A stretch of DNA of 64,000 nt from Euptelea pleiosperma (GCA_035048495.1 CM068548.1:5032714-5096713), one strand, 5' to 3'; numbered from the stretch's first letter, positions 44,540-57,231 are shown. Numbers and translations are program-made. The notes: generated by a model not told the origin, from the sequence alone.

Positions 44540-45956
44540 TGGCTTGTTTGTCTCTAAGTTCTAATTTGCTTAAATTGATTCTTGTTCAGCATTCGTTTAA
44601 GTTAAATATTGCTTTATTGATTATCAACTTAGCAATAAATTTAAAATAGACATATTCACACCATCCCACCCCACCCCCTCTAGGTCTTTTCATATCAATA
44701 CTAAGGGAGTTATAGTACCTTTACTTGAAGTCTTTTCTCTCCATAGAAAAATTCAACAACCTTTGCCCACTTGCAAAGGAAAAAAAGAAGAGAAGGACAT
44801 AAGTACTGTCCTAGTGGCACCTGCACTTGTATACTCGCACACATGTAGAACTTTACAAAACAAGGTAAGTTTTTCTCCTCCCTTTTGTTTCCATAGTTAA
44901 TTTCAAATCTAACTATATCCTAGATGGATGTGTTAGTTGATGTTACATATTTTTATTATGTTAAAAATTTCGTTATGTAGATTAGATGAATTATTTTTTG
45001 ATTTGTCATGCATGTTAGTAAATTTAAGATGGTTTTTGCATGATTTAGAACTACATTCTATTTTTTTATCCGATTTTTACATGTTACATGTTTGGGATTT
45101 TTCCCTTTTATACTTGACATACATCTCCTTTATCTTCAATTACATTTATTATGCCTTGGTGACCAAAAAAAGATAATTGGGGAGTGCATAGAGTCACAGT
45201 AGTTAGGGTTTGGTGTTATGTACAGTGCTATGTGCTATATATATCATTAAAGAATCCAGAGGGAAGAATACCCAAATGTGAAAGACCTGAAACCCCTTTT
45301 GATCCATGTGGTGGATTAATAGTGTTTTGGTACATGCACGATCATGAGAAAACTTTTCTTTTGGTTTCGCAAGTTCAGACTTGCTAATGAACATGCTTTA
45401 CTTTTATTGCATCACTACATTGTATAATTTATTATATTATTTTTTGTTATTCTTTTCCGTGGTTAGCCGCTCATCCCCATGAGTACATGGGTGGTGGAGT
45501 GTGCCTACTGAGCTTTTCAACTCATCTCCTACTTACATGTTTTAGATTTATCAAAAGAAGCAAATGACTAGTTGTATAAAGTCAATGGAGTTTTAGCAAT
45601 TTGTTTTTATGCATCTAATAGGAGTTATTTTATTGCTAAAATGTAATGGATGGATTATTTTATGTCGTCCTCAACTATTTGGATGATGGATTCAATTTGG
45701 AATGAGTGAACATTAGTTAGCTTTATTGTTTATATGTTGTTGATTTTATGTACCTTGCTACGGTGTTTCTAGCATACCTTATAGCATATATAACAGTTTT
45801 AATTCATTCCAAAGTCATTCTTTTCCATTGATAAGTATATATCATGATCTAGACTATTAACGAATATGTATGCCAATTCGTATCGATTCATTTGTATCAG
45901 TATCCATTATTAACCACATGTCAGGAACCAGATTAAACTAGAGACACAAATATATA
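44540..45956. other. Repeat-derived and unassigned
   Basis: 44,540-44,700 ends in CCACCCCCTCTAGGTCTTTTC, reminiscent of a plus-strand copia LTR 3' part. The remainder to 45,956 shows no gene; short open frames there lack family resemblance. Confidence 0.35.
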
Positions 45957-46468
45957 AGGGTGTTAACGGGTCGGGCCAGGCCAGGCCGAGATTTAAACAA
46001 GTTGGCCCACAAGCCAAATGCCAAGCCCAAGTAGACTGGCCTTAGTCAGATTTTATGACTGATGGACACAAAAGGGAGGGGTATACATTATTCAACTTCA
46101 CGGGCTTGACGGGCCAGGCTGGCTCCAAAATGCCAAGTCCATGATCGCACAGCCAAGCTGGGTCATAGTCTCGAGGGCCAGATTTACACAGTTAGACCCA
46201 AGCATGGCAATTTGGCCCGTCGAGCCGGGCTGACCAAGCCCGTTAGCAACTCGGGCTGGGCTTCACCAAAAAATAATAACCCAGGCCCAGCCCGTAGCCC
46301 AGTCTATGGTCGGGCTATCAGGCTTAGTCACTAGCCGTGCCGTAGGCTTTTAAAGACTTGGGTTTTGGGCTTTGGTTTCAAGCTTGGGTTTTGGGCTTTT
46401 AAAGGCCGATGTTAAGTTAATTTTTTTCTTCTGTTTTTAGATACTTTTATCCATCATTATTCTTGATA
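45957..46468. mobile_element. GC-rich degenerate element, possibly hAT-related
   Basis: Begins TAAGGGTGTTAACGGGTCGGGCC, then repeats GGGCC/GGCCC words to about 46,400. The pattern is like the sub-terminal parts of plant hAT elements. No clear right end or target duplication. Confidence 0.4.
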
Positions 46469-46476
46469 AGTTTAAC

Positions 46477-47284
46477 CACTGTTTTTAAACCCGGCCCGGC
46501 CTGGCGGGTTGACCCGGTGAACCGGTCATACCCCGACCTAGTAATTTGTTAAAAAATCGTCCATTATGACGTGACCCGCTGAACCCAGCCTGTTGAACCG
46601 GTGACCCATCTGACCCGTCCCGGGTTTTTGCTAAAACCCAGCTTACCCATAGGAAAAAACTAGAAAAGTAAAAAGGGTCGGGCTCCGTTGACAGATATAA
46701 AATGACAGGTAAAATGACAAGGACACAATATAAGCCAGGTGGCACACTGTTACAGAACTCTGACCGTACGGATGTTTGTCTTATCCCATAGTGGACCTAA
46801 AAACCAAAAATCAGCCTGATTAGTGATTTATACGTGTTGCATCTTTGTACCTCAAATACTGCTCAAATTCCCACAGTTGAGATCAGCCCATGAAAATAAG
46901 TCCAATCCAAAGCCTATAAATCACTAATCATGCTGAGTTTTGATTTGTAGGTCCACCATGGGATAGGACAAACATCCATACGGTCAGAGTCCTGTAACTG
47001 TGTGACACGTGGCTTATATCGTGTCCCTGTCATTTATCTGTCATTTTAGATCTGTCAACGGAGCCTGATCCATGTAAAAAACAACATTCTTTTTCTATTT
47101 TTCTAATTTTTCAAAAAAAATCATATTTTGTAAGGGCTAGGATCAATGGCTGATTTTTGGTGAGGATGAACTCCTCACAAAATATATTACCCCTACATAT
47201 ATCGGTCACGGGTTGACCCAGTGGTTGAACCGGTGACCCAGTCCCTCGACCGGGTCGATGACCGGTCCGGGTATGAAAACATTG
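46477..47284. mobile_element. hAT-like TIR element, 808 bp, with perfect 8-bp target duplication
   Basis: AGTTTAAC at 46,469-46,476 and 47,285-47,292 flanks the element. Ends CACTGTTTTTAAACCCGG and (reverse) CAATGTTTTCATACCCGG pair as inverted repeats. A family B MITE sits in its middle. No transposase. The copy at 8,141 is a shorter relative. Confidence 0.78.
46682..47066. mobile_element. Family B foldback MITE, copy B3 (most complete)
   Basis: Arms extend from GCTCCGTTGACAGATATAAA to its complement ATCTGTCAACGGAGC, through CACACTGTTACAGAACTCTG...CAGCCTGATTAGTGATTTAT. Nested in the 808-bp element. Confidence 0.85.
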
Positions 47285-47442
47285 AGTTTAACAATAAAAC
47301 AAAAAAAAAAAGAAAAAATGGCAAAATGTAAACAATTATTTGCCCTCGATGGTTGCCTTTATTATGGAAAAAAGGGTCATGATGTGACATTTATACCTGA
47401 CTCTTTGTGGAGGTAGCACAATTGTTATACTCACCTGCCATC

Positions 47443-47695
47443 TGGGCCCACTGACCACATGGATTATGTTTAGCCCATCCCTTGGTAGACATTCTTACTA
47501 AAAATTAGCTTGTTTGATGAATTTTAGCCGTTTGTTTTAGTAATCAAAAAAATTGTTGAATCCAACGGATAGAATCACGCCTTAAAAAGTACTAAGATCT
47601 AATGGCTTGAAATTACCAATCATGGTGATTTTTAGTGTGTCTATCCACCAAGGGGTGGGTTAAACATCCATGCGGTGAGTAGGCTCAGAGGGCAG
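47443..47695. mobile_element. Family B-like foldback MITE, copy B4
   Basis: Arms GACCACATGGATTATGTTTAG...CTAAAAATTAGCTTG and complementary CAATCATGGTGATTTTTAG...TTAAACATCCATGCGGTGAG. Diverged subtype shared with B6. Confidence 0.7.
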
Positions 47696-48250
47696 CAGCC
47701 TTGAGTAATAAAAAAAGCGTCATTTATACCTTGTTACATCTTTTTCTTAGAAAAAAAAAAATACGATGAAGACAATTTTTATTTTTATTTTTTTGTAATC
47801 AGTACAATGAACATCAAAAGATACACATATAATGATTTTGTGGTGTTACCCAATACAGATGGTAATGGCGCCGTCCGCGATATCTCCATTACTTCCATCC
47901 ATGACGGTACCTGCAGCAACAACACCTTAGAAAGAAAAACATCACCATTAAAGCTGTAGAAGGTCATCCAAAATCACTTGGTTTATGAGTGAAAACATCC
48001 TAATTATTTAGGCCTTTCCCATGATCCCATCACTCAAAAACGCTCCCTCAACCTGCACAAATAGAGAAAAATGGGTTCTATTTATATTATTGGTTTTCTC
48101 TATCGTGGAACCATGGAGCATCGAAAGTGAAAGTGAACTTGATAAGAAGATGAGGCAGTCCCAAAGAGGAAGTTGCTAGAGAATGGAGAAGGATCATCCC
48201 TGCTCTATTTATTCTCATCTATGTGATCACATGATGCCAAAGAGAAGTGA
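47696..48250. other. Intergenic upstream of the reductase gene
   Basis: No recognised feature; A-run near 47,748-47,761. Confidence 0.4.
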
Positions 48251-48254
48251 GAAT

Positions 48255-48417
48255 ATTTAAGGACCGTGGCCCAGCCCACGCCAAGCCTATGAATCATATT
48301 TTGGCTGTATTTTGGGACCCAGGCTCGACCCATACAATTCACGGGTCATACCGGGTCGGGCTTAACATCGGGCTCGGTCCGGGCCGCGGGCTGTGGGCCA
48401 AATTGCCACCCCTACTG
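48255..48417. mobile_element. Degenerate hAT-like end
   Basis: The right end, read in reverse, is TAGGGGTGGCAATTTGGCCC with GC-rich GGCCCGGACCGAGCC following, a common plant hAT terminus. The opposite end is not clear. Confidence 0.45.
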
Positions 48418-48542
48418 ACCTGGTACTTAGGGCTTATTTATTGGCTCATCTAACGTGGGCCGGGTCTTTATTGCCCATTGACCCAGCCCACTGCTGCAAG
48501 TTCGAAAAGCTTCGGACTCCATCGAACTCTCAACGAAAATTT

Positions 48543-48550
48543 AAACCCTA
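48543..48550 (+). promoter_or_regulatory. Telo-box-like AAACCCTA upstream of the reductase
   Basis: AAACCCTAG lies 53 bases before the start codon. Telo-boxes are frequent in promoters and leaders of plant housekeeping and organelle-related genes. The match is short, so function is inferred only. Confidence 0.35.
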
Positions 48551-48603
48551 GCTTCATGAGACTAAAAAACAGAACAGAACAGTAGAAAATTTGGAGAAAG
48601 AAA

Positions 48604-51600
48604 ATGAAAAAACTGGCGATTTTTCATTGGAGGAGGTGGGTCTCGAGAAGCTTTTCTTCTCTCTCTTCTCATCCTCTACGCGTCTGTATAGTCGGAAGCG
48701 GACCTGCTGGTTTTTACACAGCTGAGAAGGTAAATTTTGATCTGTTTTTTTCACTCTTTTTTTTTGCATTTGAATATCGAGTAATTTCGTCGATCTCTTA
48801 AGGTTATGAGGTAAAAATCTGTTTTTTTATGGTTTTTTAAATCCCAAATTTTTGAAAAACAGATTTTTTTTCTTTGATTTAGATATGGAAAAACGTATTA
48901 TTTAGGTTACAGAAACGAAAATACGTCTTTTAAGGTGTTTTTTTAGTTGCAGAAATGGAATCCTATCTTTGTCGGTTTCTATGAATTATTGCGGCTTTTT
49001 TTTAAAGAAAATTTTCTGTTTTTGATTTCTATTGAGGTGATGTTAAAGTTGAATCTGTTTTTAAGGATTTCTCTGACATATTTTTCTTCTTTTTTTTATT
49101 GTTCTGTTTTGATGGTATTACTAGATGTTGAAAGCGCATCAAGGTGCAGAAGTTGATATTATCGATCGATTGCCAACACCATTTGGATTGGTCCGCTCGG
49201 GAGTAGCACCAGATCATCCGGAAACAAAGGTGAGGAGATTAAGAAAACCGTTGAATTTTAGTTTTTTATCACAGAAAAATCCACTGCAAAAGTGACCAAT
49301 TCCAAATTTCTCGAATACTAGTTATACTGTTATTGACTATAACACACACACACGCACACACTCCTTTCTCTCAGAATGTTACAATGTGATTAGACCCATA
49401 TCATATTATGGTGGCAATTTGCAACTTTATTTTTTCTGCCATTGAGCAACAGCTTTGTAACACTCCTCTTAATTGAGCTTATTTTACCAGAAAACTTGCA
49501 ACAGATTGTGGTTAACCAGTTTTCTCGGGTAGCATTGAACGAGCGATGCTCATTCTTTGGGAATGTGTCTCTTGGGACCTCTATTTCACTCTCAGAGCTT
49601 CGTGAGATGTATCATGTGGTAAGATACTGGCTCTAGACGAGTTCTTGTGCGGATAAGATTCCTTAATATATTTCGTTCGTGATTTTTTTTCCTGCTATTG
49701 TGGGTCTTTTGTTTGACTGACATGGGATGTGATTGCGCAGGTGGTGCTTGCTTATGGTGCTGAAAGTGACAGAGTTCTGGGTGTTCCCGGTGAAGTATGT
49801 TTCCTGCGGCTACACATAGTTTTCTTTGCCTTGTAGGCTAGTACTATAATCTATGTTACATTGATACGGGTATGGTTGTCCGAGTCCGAAATGGGTGCAG
49901 AGTGTCCAATTCGACAAACCTTGAAAAATAGGATTCGTGGACTCGGCAGTATACTACAACTAATGTAAAACAAAGTAATTGGTTTTTTATACAATAATGA
50001 GGATAATAGTGGATACTTTGATAGGATATCTTATGATATCTACCATATGCTTATAGACAAGAATACGCATATGTAATGTTCTCTTTGTTGCATAGAAAAT
50101 GTCAATTGTAAAAGGTAGAACTCATAGCCTATGACAAATGTTAATTAGTATCTTTTAAGGAATGAAAAAACGAAACAGAAATTGGAAGTATCACACCAGA
50201 ATCCGTATCATGTCAGTCATGTGTTATACATGGGTACTTCACCCATTTAAAAGAATCCATACAACATAGAATGTAAGTTCATTATTTTAAGATAAATACT
50301 ACTAATCTTGTCCTATTAAATCTGTATTTGTATTCTACAAAATCATCCTTAGCAGTCAGATTTGAAACTTATGGTTTTCTTGTTCCGTGGTTGGATGTTG
50401 CAAATGGAGTTGAGCGTTCTCTTTTCATCTCTTCCTTATGTGCGCTTTTGTAGGATTTAGCAGGGATATACTCGGCTAGAGAATTTGTGTGGTGGTATAA
50501 CGGTCACCCTGACTACAACAATCTGGACCCTGACTTGAAGAGCACTGAAACAGCTGTCATTCTTGGTCAGGTATCTTGATAGTCTCTGTTTACAAGGATG
50601 TGAACTCACAACTATAATGATTGACCCTCACGAATAACAGGCATGTGATGCTAAGAGATGTCAATTCTACAATATAAATCCCATGCAACTCATATAAGCT
50701 TACAGAATATAGAATAAGTAATATTGTTAGAAAGAAAAACCATGAAAGAATTGAATCAGCTGGGTATGTCTATAAATTCCAACCTGTTTCTAGGTGTCAA
50801 ACCAATCGCAGTCTCTAGCAGCCATAACATTTATTAACTGGTGACCTTGATAAGTATTGTTATTTGTACTTTTAGAGGGAGAGTCAGCAACCTTTCCTAA
50901 GTAAATTAAAGTTCTCATGATGATAGAATTGGGCATCTCCTACAGAAGCCACATGTTCACTGTTATCTCTCTGTTTTGCTTCTCCAGGAAACACATCGGT
51001 AATACTTATTATTTTGTAGATTTTGTGTGGTTAAGTCACTGGTGCTAATTTATTGTATTAGTCTTTGCATGGAAACATGGATTGAGATTTATCTCTGTTC
51101 CACTTGTGGATAGAGCAGTTTAGTGCATGTGCTATTAAGAAATACTGTACAATAGTTCAAAACAAGTGATTAGCCCATGTAAGAGGTAAATGACATTCAT
51201 GGACAAGTGTGTTCACTCAGGGTAATGTAGCTCTTGATGTTGCCCGTATCCTTCTGCGACCAACAACAGAATTAGCGACAACAGATATTGCCAACCACGC
51301 TTTGGCCTCTCTGCAGGAAAGCTCTATAAGGTTTGTTGTCCTCAGTATTAATAGCATTCCAAAGGATATTGTGCACAATGCACATACCTACTACGGACTT
51401 GATCAGTTTTGCTGCCTAATTAATGATATGGTTACAGGAAAGTGTATTTGGTTGGGAGACGTGGACCAGTTCAGGCGGCTTGTACCGCAAAGGAACTACG
51501 TGAAGTTCTTGGTAATTGCCAATTTGCCAACTTACGAGTAATATCACAAATGGTTGTTTTAACCATGGCTTTCATTTTCTTTTTCATGGAATACATTCAC

Positions 51601-53414
51601 ATGTTAATTCTCGCTCTTATTACGTAGATATGGTAGACCAAACCAATTTGATATTCGGTGTCAGAGAACAGTCGATTGCCACATGTTCTGTGAATTATCT
51701 CATATTTGTATTACATCAATGAAAATTTATTGAAACTTATAATTAACAATTTGATTGTATGATTATGTCGTTATATGCTTCTTATCATGTTACGATCTGA
51801 TTAAATTTGATAAACTTGGGAATGATGTTTTGCAAAGGCCTTCCTTCAATGTGGGCATCTTATTGCAGGTATTAAAGATCTGTATATTCACATTCAGAAG
51901 CAGATCTGCTCAAATCACCAGCAGATGCGGTATGTCGTAACATTTATCACAGTCCATTGTTATAGTACTATCTCACAATTATTACAGTATACTGTTACTT
52001 TTTCAGCTATCTGGTCCTTACATTTGGTTGTTGTCGCTATTTGTACCTTGATGTTGTCACTGGTTCAAGGAAGAACTGAAGAATAGTCGAATCAAAAAAC
52101 GGGTATATGAGTTACTCTCCAAAGCAGCTGCCGCCCAACATTCCCATCCCATTCCGGGTCAGCGAGAACTCCATTTTGTGTTTTTCCGGAGACCAGACAA
52201 GTTTTTGCACTCGGATGACAGCAGTGGCAAAGTCAATGGTGTGCGCTTTGAAAAAACGATTCTGAAAGGTTAGTTGCACCAGTACATATTTGCCTTTCAA
52301 AGTTTACAAGTGGCATGCGATCTACCTTTTTCTCTTTTTAGAGGTTAATGTTCACGATCTTGGTATGCATTGCTATAGTTTGTAACAACTTTTTAACTCA
52401 AAACAATATGTTTGTTTCTATATATTTTGTAGAAAATGGTGGCACTGGGAAACAATCTGCTGTGGGTGCTGGAGAATTTGAAGACATTGAATGCGGGTAG
52501 TTCCATCTAAACCAAAGCTATCGATGTTCATGTCTTCTATTGCAATATATGGTCGTTTGATCTCTATAAGCCTAACAGGGATGTTTCATTTTGTGTGTAC
52601 GTTGTGGCTTCTAATGTGCAGGTTGGTGCTGAAAAGCATTGGTTATAAATCGGTGCCAGTAGATGGGTTGCCCTTCGATCATCACAAAGGTAAGAATAGA
52701 TGAATTCATGCACTCCTCACAGACATCATACAAATTTCTTGTTTGTTACATGTACACTATTTATGTTAGTTAAAGCCGCAGTGTGCACAATCAATCTGCC
52801 ATGACTAACAAGCGAATTTATGCACTTCTAATTGTGCTGCAAAGATTGCATAGAAAACTTGCGTCTCTATCCCCACTTATAGATTCTTTTTCAGGTGTGG
52901 TTCCAAACTATAGAGGCCGAGTTCTAAGCAATAGCAATACATCAGTAGACCCCGCAATCCTTGAGAAGGGCTTATATGTGGTTGGGTGGTTGAAGAGAGG
53001 ACCTACTGGGATCATTGCAACAAACCTCTACTGCGCGGAAGAAACAGTAAGCATGCTCTCTTGGGGTGGCACTATTATGCCATATTTCCTCTTAAATTAA
53101 AATGCAACTATAATTGACGGACAGCATGTTCTAAGCAATACATGTGCATGATGACTAAATTGCTAATTGGAGTGGTGGCATGGCAGGTTGCCAGCATCTC
53201 TGAAGATGTAGAACAAGGAGAATTGACACGTTCAAGCTTACCAAAGCCCGGCAGAGAGGGACTCCTCCAGTTATTAGACAGCAGAGATGTCAGATTTGTG
53301 CCATTCAGCGGCTGGGAAAAGATCAATTTGAAAGAGAAGAGCACGGGTAGTTTGAGAAACAAACCCAGAGAAAAAATAACCACTTGGGAGGAGCTACTGA
53401 AAGTTGCCAAATGA
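48604..53414 (+). CDS. Mitochondrial NADPH:adrenodoxin (ferredoxin) oxidoreductase, 13 exons, with a frameshift in exon 8
   Basis: Exons: 48604-48729, 49125-49229, 49505-49618, 49741-49794, 50454-50570, 51221-51330, 51438-51511, 51869-51929, 52070-52268, 52433-52496, 52622-52689, 52895-53046, 53187-53414, all GT-AG. The N-terminus is an Arg/Ser-rich mitochondrial presequence. FAD-binding GSGPAG is at residues 31-36; [20 protein letters not shown] follows; NADP-binding [14 protein letters not shown] is at about 171-184; [20 protein letters not shown] and [16 protein letters not shown] are diagnostic. The enzyme passes electrons from NADPH to mitochondrial ferredoxin for Fe-S cluster and biotin synthesis. 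Exon 8 (61 bases) appears to lack one base near 51,897, where the family has Ile-Gln/Arg-Glu-Ala-Asp-Leu. As written, the frame shifts and meets TGA early in exon 9. Exons 9-13 resume the conserved frame, giving about 490 residues if one base is allowed for (Arabidopsis about 483). Either a recent null or an assembly error. The assignment itself is firm. Confidence 0.92.
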
Positions 53415-55407
53415 TTGAACAAATGCCCCAACCAACTTATGAATAAATGCTTTTCGAATGAACCTCGAACCTTCCTTGATCTAATGCCTTCCAGAAAAAT
53501 AAATCCCAATTGTCTTCTTTTTCCCTTGGAAAATCAATTCTTTAGTGTTCCTGTTGATTAAGCCATGGTAATAACCGACTGGTTGCACCAGGACCACTGG
53601 AATGATTTTTGCGAAAGAATTTAGATGAGTTTTCAGCATCTTTTACCATGGAATTTAGGCAGACTAACAAAACAATTTCAAACAATGTGGAATGAGGTGA
53701 TCAAATACAAGTTCTGAAATTTTTCTAAACAGATCATCTGTATATATTTCACCAGATAGCTGTTCCACTTGATCACATTATAAGTGCTTTAAAGCGAACT
53801 ACAATACGGAGACAGGGCTGTCCGAGGAAAAGTTGGACAGCCCAACAAAATCGTGTCGTAATAAGAACCAAGAACTGCTTCCCTGGCGCAGTGCAGAGGC
53901 ATAGTTGAGCATTTTTTGCTCAACAAGTCGATGAGCAAAGACAAGGCTCCTTAGAAATCCCTTTTAAATAAACAAGCTGTCCACATAGTCAGCAATTCGG
54001 AGTGCCCTCACAACAGCCTTGTCTTCTGCGTGGCAATTGCCAACTTGATTGTTGCTGTTTTTCATGAATGGAACGCATTGGGGCCGATGTGCGCACCTCG
54101 GGCAAAAAATGTGTTTGCTAACACCAACACACACGTGTTGTAATAAGCACCAAGGCTGTCAATGTGGGCCAAAACGCATGTTGAAATACTCTCCACATCA
54201 CTTGTCTCATGTCGATGGTCTTAATTTAAGTGGGGAAATTGGATTGTGGAGTTACAATTTTTATACCCCAGTATCCTAATTTTTCGAAGAATTCAACTTG
54301 TGATTCTCAAGAATTTGGCCACAAAACATGCCAAATTGCAATCTAGGGACTACACGTCCAATTCCTTATTTTTGGTTCCGAAGCAGGCTATGCGTAATGC
54401 ACCATTATTGTCTCTATTATTTTTAAAGTTCACTTATGAAATTCACATCTCAAGTCCATCTCTAGGATACGTACACTTTCTGGCTTGCAACCATTAGCTT
54501 TGGCCACCGAGTCTTGGAAAGCTGCCTACTTAATTACGAACGGAAAATCCATGAAAGGGGTGACTGCACGTCCCAATGAAATACACATGGGTACTTGATC
54601 AATCGATGCCCAATAAGACCCGGCCCGATAATCCTGGTTCTGAGACTTCTAGGAACGAAAACTGATAGGGACTGATAGGGTGCGGTTATGGGTTTACTAG
54701 TACCCGAACCTAATCACAATCAGAATGGAAATATATAATAATGCTATAGATGTCTAGTATTTGGGCATGAAAGAGAGAGGACGTTTGGAGACGACGAAGT
54801 GGGTGCCCAAACAGGAGGGGCTATTTTGTCGAAAAAAACATTTAGGAGAGAGAGTGGGTGCCCACGAAATTATAGTAGCACCCCTTGAATTGTGAGGGCA
54901 TCCAAACTAAACATTCATCCAATGATTATGTGGACAAATTATAGCATTACATTTTTATCGGCGGAAGCAGGACGGTCAAGACTCAAAAGTGAAGACAACT
55001 ATTATTCAAAAAATGGGTCCCATGTCGAAAGATCTCCATTAGTCCAATAAACAGATAAATGATCACAACCCTTTTGATCTCTTGGATAAATCTAAAAATG
55101 GTCCGGGTTAACCAAAATCAAAATGGGTCCCTGAACGCTTGCATGAAGTTGCATGTAGTGATCTCGAGTCTAACTTGTGGAGGCATTTTTATAAATTAAG
55201 CAAATTCAAGCACAATTCGTAGGGTGCTTTCGACAGGTCGGGATGAACTCACACTCGTAGGGTGCGACTAAAATTTCCCCCAGCTTATAGGCATGGGTGC
55301 CCGTAGAGGGACCCTCGACATAAATGGCCCTTCTCACTTGACATTTGACTTTTGAGACGACCTAAAGATTTTTTATTTGTTTTTGGAACTAGAGGATGCA
55401 AATAAAA
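53415..55407. other. 3' flank of the reductase and intergenic DNA
   Basis: The 54,405-54,680 part is a second source of the duplicate at 62,690-62,960. Hairpins at 53,815-53,843 and 53,904-53,924 are listed separately. No further gene was recognised. Confidence 0.45.
53815..53924. repeat. Two strong hairpins downstream of the reductase gene
   Basis: GGGCTGTCC (53,815-53,823) pairs with GGACAGCCC (53,835-53,843) across 11 bases. GTTGAGCA-TTTTT-TGCTCAAC occupies 53,904-53,924 with a perfect eight-base stem. Confidence 0.85.
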
Positions 55408-55688
55408 GGGGTCGTTTTAATGGTATAACGAACTGGGGTTGTTACCATTTTTCTGTTAAAGCCGCCGTTAACGCTTGGGGGTAAAAACGAAAAATAACGG
55501 AAAAAAAGAAAAAAAGTCGCTCTAAAAATCAAATTTTCAAGAAAAAAAAAGAACGGAATATAACAGAAAATAACGGAAATATAACAGGTTTTTTTTAACA
55601 AATTTTCTTAGCGTTACAACGGTACATAACGTAACATAACGTAACGGGGGAGGTCCGAATCCATTATAACAGTCGTTTTTAAACCATG
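55408..55688. mobile_element. Family A MITE, copy A5
   Basis: GGGTCGTTTTAATGGTATAACG at the left, CAGTCGTTTTTAAACC at the right, with TAACGG/ATAACGTAACG units within. Confidence 0.7.
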
Positions 55689-55994
55689 GAAATATTATCG
55701 TAGTCGTAGATCGAGGTTGGTTCTTGTTCTTATTTGGTGAAAAAAGACAACTGCTTGATCCATTTTTCAACCAGTGCCCATGAAGCGAAACTTAAATCAT
55801 TGAATTGGGAACCTGGGAAAGTAGTAATCATGGAATGAACAAAGAGATTTTATTTGCATGTAAAAATGATAGATGAACATCACCCAATTTTCAAGAATTG
55901 TAGAGATGTAAGCATCAACAACAAAAACAATCTAGAAAGCTATGAGGATAGGCAAGACACAGTAGGCGATGTGGCGGTAGATCTTCCATGGGCA
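55617..55994 (-). pseudogene. Duplicated 3' end of the polygalacturonase gene
   Basis: Aligns with about 56,905-57,294 throughout: the tail of a family A MITE, then the 3' flank, then the last roughly 60 coding bases (reverse of CTAGAAAGCT...GATCTTCCATGGGCATT). A two-base insertion after AAGCT shifts the stop region. It ends abruptly where a family B MITE arm begins, so only the terminal exon piece was copied. Confidence 0.82.
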
Positions 55995-56250
55995 TTAGTG
56001 ATTTATAGGCTTTGGATTGGACTTATTTTCAGGGCTGATCTCAACTATGGGAATTTGAACAGTATTTGAAATACAAAGATGCAACACTTATAAATCACTA
56101 ATCAGGCTGATTTTTGGTCCGTAGGTCCACATGCGAGAGGAAAAACATCCGTACGGTCAAAGTCCTGTAACAGTGTGCCACCTGGCTTATATTGTGTCCC
56201 TGTCATTTTACCTATCATTCTATATCTGTCAACGGAGCCCGACCGATAAG
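55994..56250. mobile_element. Family B MITE, copy B5, left arm truncated
   Basis: Begins inside the left arm at TAGTGATTTATAGGCTTTGG, retains the centre, and has a complete right arm ending GTGTGCCACCTGGC...CTGTCAACGGAGCCC. Confidence 0.78.
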
Positions 56251-56273
56251 AAAACCAGTCACTTGTTATATTG

Positions 56274-56444
56274 ATAGTGGGTGGCCCGTGCCCTCGACAC
56301 TCCCTGTGAAAGCATTTGCCAAAATCAGGTGTGAGTGGCTGAGATCCACCGTCCATTTGGGGGATAAGATCTCAACCCTTCTTTGTTGAAACAGATAAGA
56401 AGGGGTATAAGTGGAGAAACAACTGCCCTGTTTTGTTATATAGA
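56274..56444 (-). mobile_element. Short non-autonomous Helitron H4
   Basis: Minus strand: 5' TCTATATAACAAAACAGGG at 56,444; 3' hairpin GAGTGTCGAGGGCACGGGCC and degenerate CTAT end near 56,274. Body matches H1-H3. Confidence 0.7.
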
Positions 56445-56609
56445 TATTAATATATGTGGTATAATTAAAAATTTTAACTCTCAGTGTAGTAGAAAATCTT
56501 ATTTAACAACAATTCATGATAATCAAAAGCTACGAAAAAATTTAGATGCAAAGGACTCCCGTGGTCCCATTTCAGTCCATGCAGAGGGCTCTCGCGGCTA
56601 GCGGTACAT

Positions 56610-56850
56610 AGATCATTTTTTGGGCCTAATGACTGTGTGGATAAACACACTAAAAATCAGCCTGATTAATATCAATTTCGAGCCATTAGATTTATTATTC
56701 CAAAAACATGCTTGAATCCAATGGCTAGAATCAATCTTAAAAAGTACTACAATCTATGGCTAGAGATAACCAATCAGGTTAATTTTTGGTTTGTATATCC
56801 AACAAAGGGTGGGCTAAACATCCATGTGGTTAGTGGACTGGGGGCCTTCT
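56610..56850. mobile_element. Family B-like foldback MITE, copy B6
   Basis: Arms CACTAAAAATCAGCCTGATTA and complementary CAATCAGGTTAATTTTTGG, with GGCTAAACATCCATGTGG at the right. Same subtype as B4. Confidence 0.7.
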
Positions 56851-56904
56851 CTCACCTGGGGACTAAGGCGACCGCCTTATTGGCCTTATGGTAGAGACGG
56901 CCCT

Positions 56905-56988
56905 GATAACGGTCCATAACATAATGGAGGAGGTCTGAATCTGTTATAACGGCCGTTATTTTCGTTATAGCGGTCGTTTTTTAAACCA
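56905..56988. mobile_element. Family A MITE tail, copy A6
   Basis: GGAGGAGGTCTGAATCTGTT...CGGTCGTTTTTTAAACCATG matches the end of A5. It is part of the duplicated block. Confidence 0.7.
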
Positions 56989-57231
56989 TGAAAATATTAA
57001 CGTAGTCGTAGAGCTTGGTTCTTCTTAATTATTTGGTGAAAAAAGACAACTACTCGATCCGTTTTTCAACAAGCGCGTGAAGCGGAACTAAAATCGTTGA
57101 ATTGGGAAGTTGGGAAAGTAGTAATCATGGAATGAGCAAAGAGATTTTTATTTATGTAAAATGGATTAAGAGATGAATATCACCCAATTTTCAAGAATTG
57201 TAGAGATGTATGCATCAACAACAAAAACAAT

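Noticed and set aside
46485..46745. 86-residue minus-strand open frame
   Set aside because: It covers the GC-rich end of the 808-bp hAT-like element and has no relation to a transposase.
55408..55994. A second polygalacturonase gene
   Set aside because: Only the end of the last exon and 3' flank are present; no catalytic motif lies upstream in this copy.
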